In this document: piece after piece, positions 15,019 through 15,595 of the stretch
How the letters are laid out: every line of letters begins with the position of its first letter
Numbering within the stretch: the stretch's first letter is position 1
Assembly: GCA_044347745.1 (NCBI GenBank)
Contig: JBIKUD010000054.1
Span: 1 to 15,595, forward strand
From: JAIBBV01 sp044347745
GTDB taxonomy: Bacteria > Bdellovibrionota_C > UBA2361 > JAFLCA01
Direction of reading: 5' to 3'
Length of the DNA: 15,595 bases
Notes under the pieces: model-generated
What the model saw: the letters and a program-made list of their open reading frames with translations, nothing else
Databases searched by the model: none
Told to the model about the DNA's origin: nothing
Position numbers and translations under genes: made by a program

Positions 15019-15180
15019 CTACTTGTAATGTCCTTTGCGCGGACTAGTCACAGACAGACGTGCACGTCCCTTACGGCGACGGGCCTTAATAACATCACGC
15101 CCGCCTTTCGTCTTACGACGTTTACGAAAACCGTGAGTCGTGCGGCGGCTCTTTTTGCTTGGCTGATAGGTGCGTTTCAT
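15019..15180 (-). CDS. rpmH: 50S ribosomal protein L34
   Basis: Small basic protein of the large ribosomal subunit; 53 codons. It begins MKRTYQPSKKSRRTTHGFRK and continues with Arg/Lys-rich sequence containing GGRDVIKARRRKGRARLSV, the standard L34 pattern. The C-terminus TSPRKGHYK extends about 7-9 residues beyond the common 44-46-residue form. ATG 15180 has AGGAG about 11 bases upstream. It is the first gene of the rnpA-yidD-yidC-mnmE operon, in the order found in most bacteria. Confidence 0.96.
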   Translation of the reverse strand: MKRTYQPSKKSRRTTHGFRKRRKTKGGRDVIKARRRKGRARLSVTSPRKGHYK

Positions 15181-15212
15181 GGGACTTACTTCTCCTGGAA
15201 ATCAAGAACCTG

Positions 15213-15241
15213 GTTATAATGGGTTAGCGCACAAAGATCAA
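15213..15241 (-). promoter_or_regulatory. Sigma70-type promoter for rpmH operon
   Basis: On the minus strand TTGATC (15241-15236) and TATAAC (15218-15213) are separated by exactly 17 bases. Transcription would start near 15206, about 25 bases before the rpmH ATG and just upstream of its ribosome site. The fit to consensus is the best in the window. Confidence 0.7.
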
Positions 15242-15365
15242 CCCCACCGGACTTCCAAAGAATGGCGCAAGTCTCTGAAATAACAAGGCTTATTTCCGCG
15301 CTCCCGCTTTAGATCAATATTTAAATAGACCTGTTGGCAAAATATTTTGGCCAAGCAAGGCCGAA

Positions 15366-15595
15366 CTACTCCCCGCGGAGCTGAGATGACGCGCTTTGTT
15401 TAAATCGCTTGAGTAGCCTCGGGAAAAAGAAGTAAGCAGCGCCAAAAACGAGAATCCAGTTCAGTAACGCGCAAACCAAAGAAAAATCGTCAAAGGTATG
15501 CACCACAGGCCCAAACTCAACTCCGTGACGTTTGAATAGATGCACATCAAGCTCCTCACTAAGGAGTAGGCGCACGGCAAGCTGCAAGCCAATAG
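15366..15595 (-). CDS. Partial gene, small single-helix membrane protein, unknown
   Basis: The reading frame enters from beyond the right edge with no stop before it, so the start may lie outside. Within the window it encodes about 76 residues: a charged part (LSEELDVHLFKRHG), then a hydrophobic helix (about LVCALLNWILVFGAAYFFF) and a basic cytoplasmic-type tail (RLLKRFKQS). No family is recognised. A GTG at about 15545 with GAGGAG six bases upstream could start a 59-aa protein lying wholly inside the window. It points leftward toward rpmH, which begins 185 bases further on behind its own promoter. Confidence 0.5.
   Translation of the reverse strand, partial: IGLQLAVRLLLSEELDVHLFKRHGVEFGPVVHTFDDFSLVCALLNWILVFGAAYFFFPRLLKRFKQSASSQLRGE

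Noticed and set aside
15334..15354. Imperfect palindrome TTGGCAAAAT/ATTTTGGCCAA downstream of the right-edge gene
   Set aside because: AT-rich with a bulge and no following T-run. It could be an operator, but nothing supports a role.
14844..15365. Replication origin near rpmH/rnpA
   Set aside because: rpmH often neighbours dnaA and oriC, but no DnaA-box cluster (TTATNCACA) and no dnaA were found in the gaps.

Overview
The window comes from a Gram-negative bacterium of moderate GC. An ADP-heptose epimerase gene (LPS inner core) implies an LPS-bearing outer membrane. The machinery (RnpA, YidD, a YidC with a large periplasmic domain, MnmE, LepB, YgfZ) is of proteobacterial type. Sequence alone does not fix the class. 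Gene order and the unusual REP-type transposase suggest a deep-branching or environmental proteobacterial relative rather than a well-known enteric; that is an inference.

Left edge (1-1416): a C-rich non-genic stretch with short direct and tandem repeats, then a leftward HUH/Y1 transposase of the REP-associated (RAYT-like) type. An 11-base motif lies downstream of this gene and recurs inverted on its other side, over the first codons of the next gene.

Envelope block (1417-5880, + strand): four tightly packed genes, probably one operon. They encode a GT-C (ArnT/PMT-like) membrane glycosyltransferase, HldD, an exported ComEC-type metallo-beta-lactamase-fold hydrolase and a VanZ-like membrane protein. 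The first two fit LPS or surface glycan building; the roles of the last two are unknown.

Middle (5903-9130): a gluconokinase-like P-loop kinase (-) and a Nudix hydrolase (+) diverge from a 134-bp gap. The Nudix gene overlaps tail-to-tail with a leftward set reading lepB - ygfZ - ybaN-like (DUF454). lepB and ygfZ are joined by an ATGA overlap.

Housekeeping block (9299-15180, - strand): rpmH - rnpA - yidD - yidC - mnmE - amidase - 107-aa unknown, apparently one transcription unit. It runs from a good sigma70-type promoter (15241-15213) to a clear intrinsic terminator (9202-9166). A hairpin between rpmH and rnpA may lower downstream expression. rpmH (53 codons) is easily missed because of its size. 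The jag/khpB and mnmG genes that often sit in this cluster are absent; an amidase-signature protein and an unrecognised small protein follow mnmE instead. YidC carries an extra hydrophobic segment at its C-terminus. At the right edge a leftward membrane-protein gene runs off the window.

No tRNA, rRNA, CRISPR array, complete insertion sequence or replication origin was recognised. Several genes appear to start with TTG, and in four of them (MBL hydrolase, rnpA, amidase, ybaN-like) a well-placed Shine-Dalgarno sequence supports the choice.
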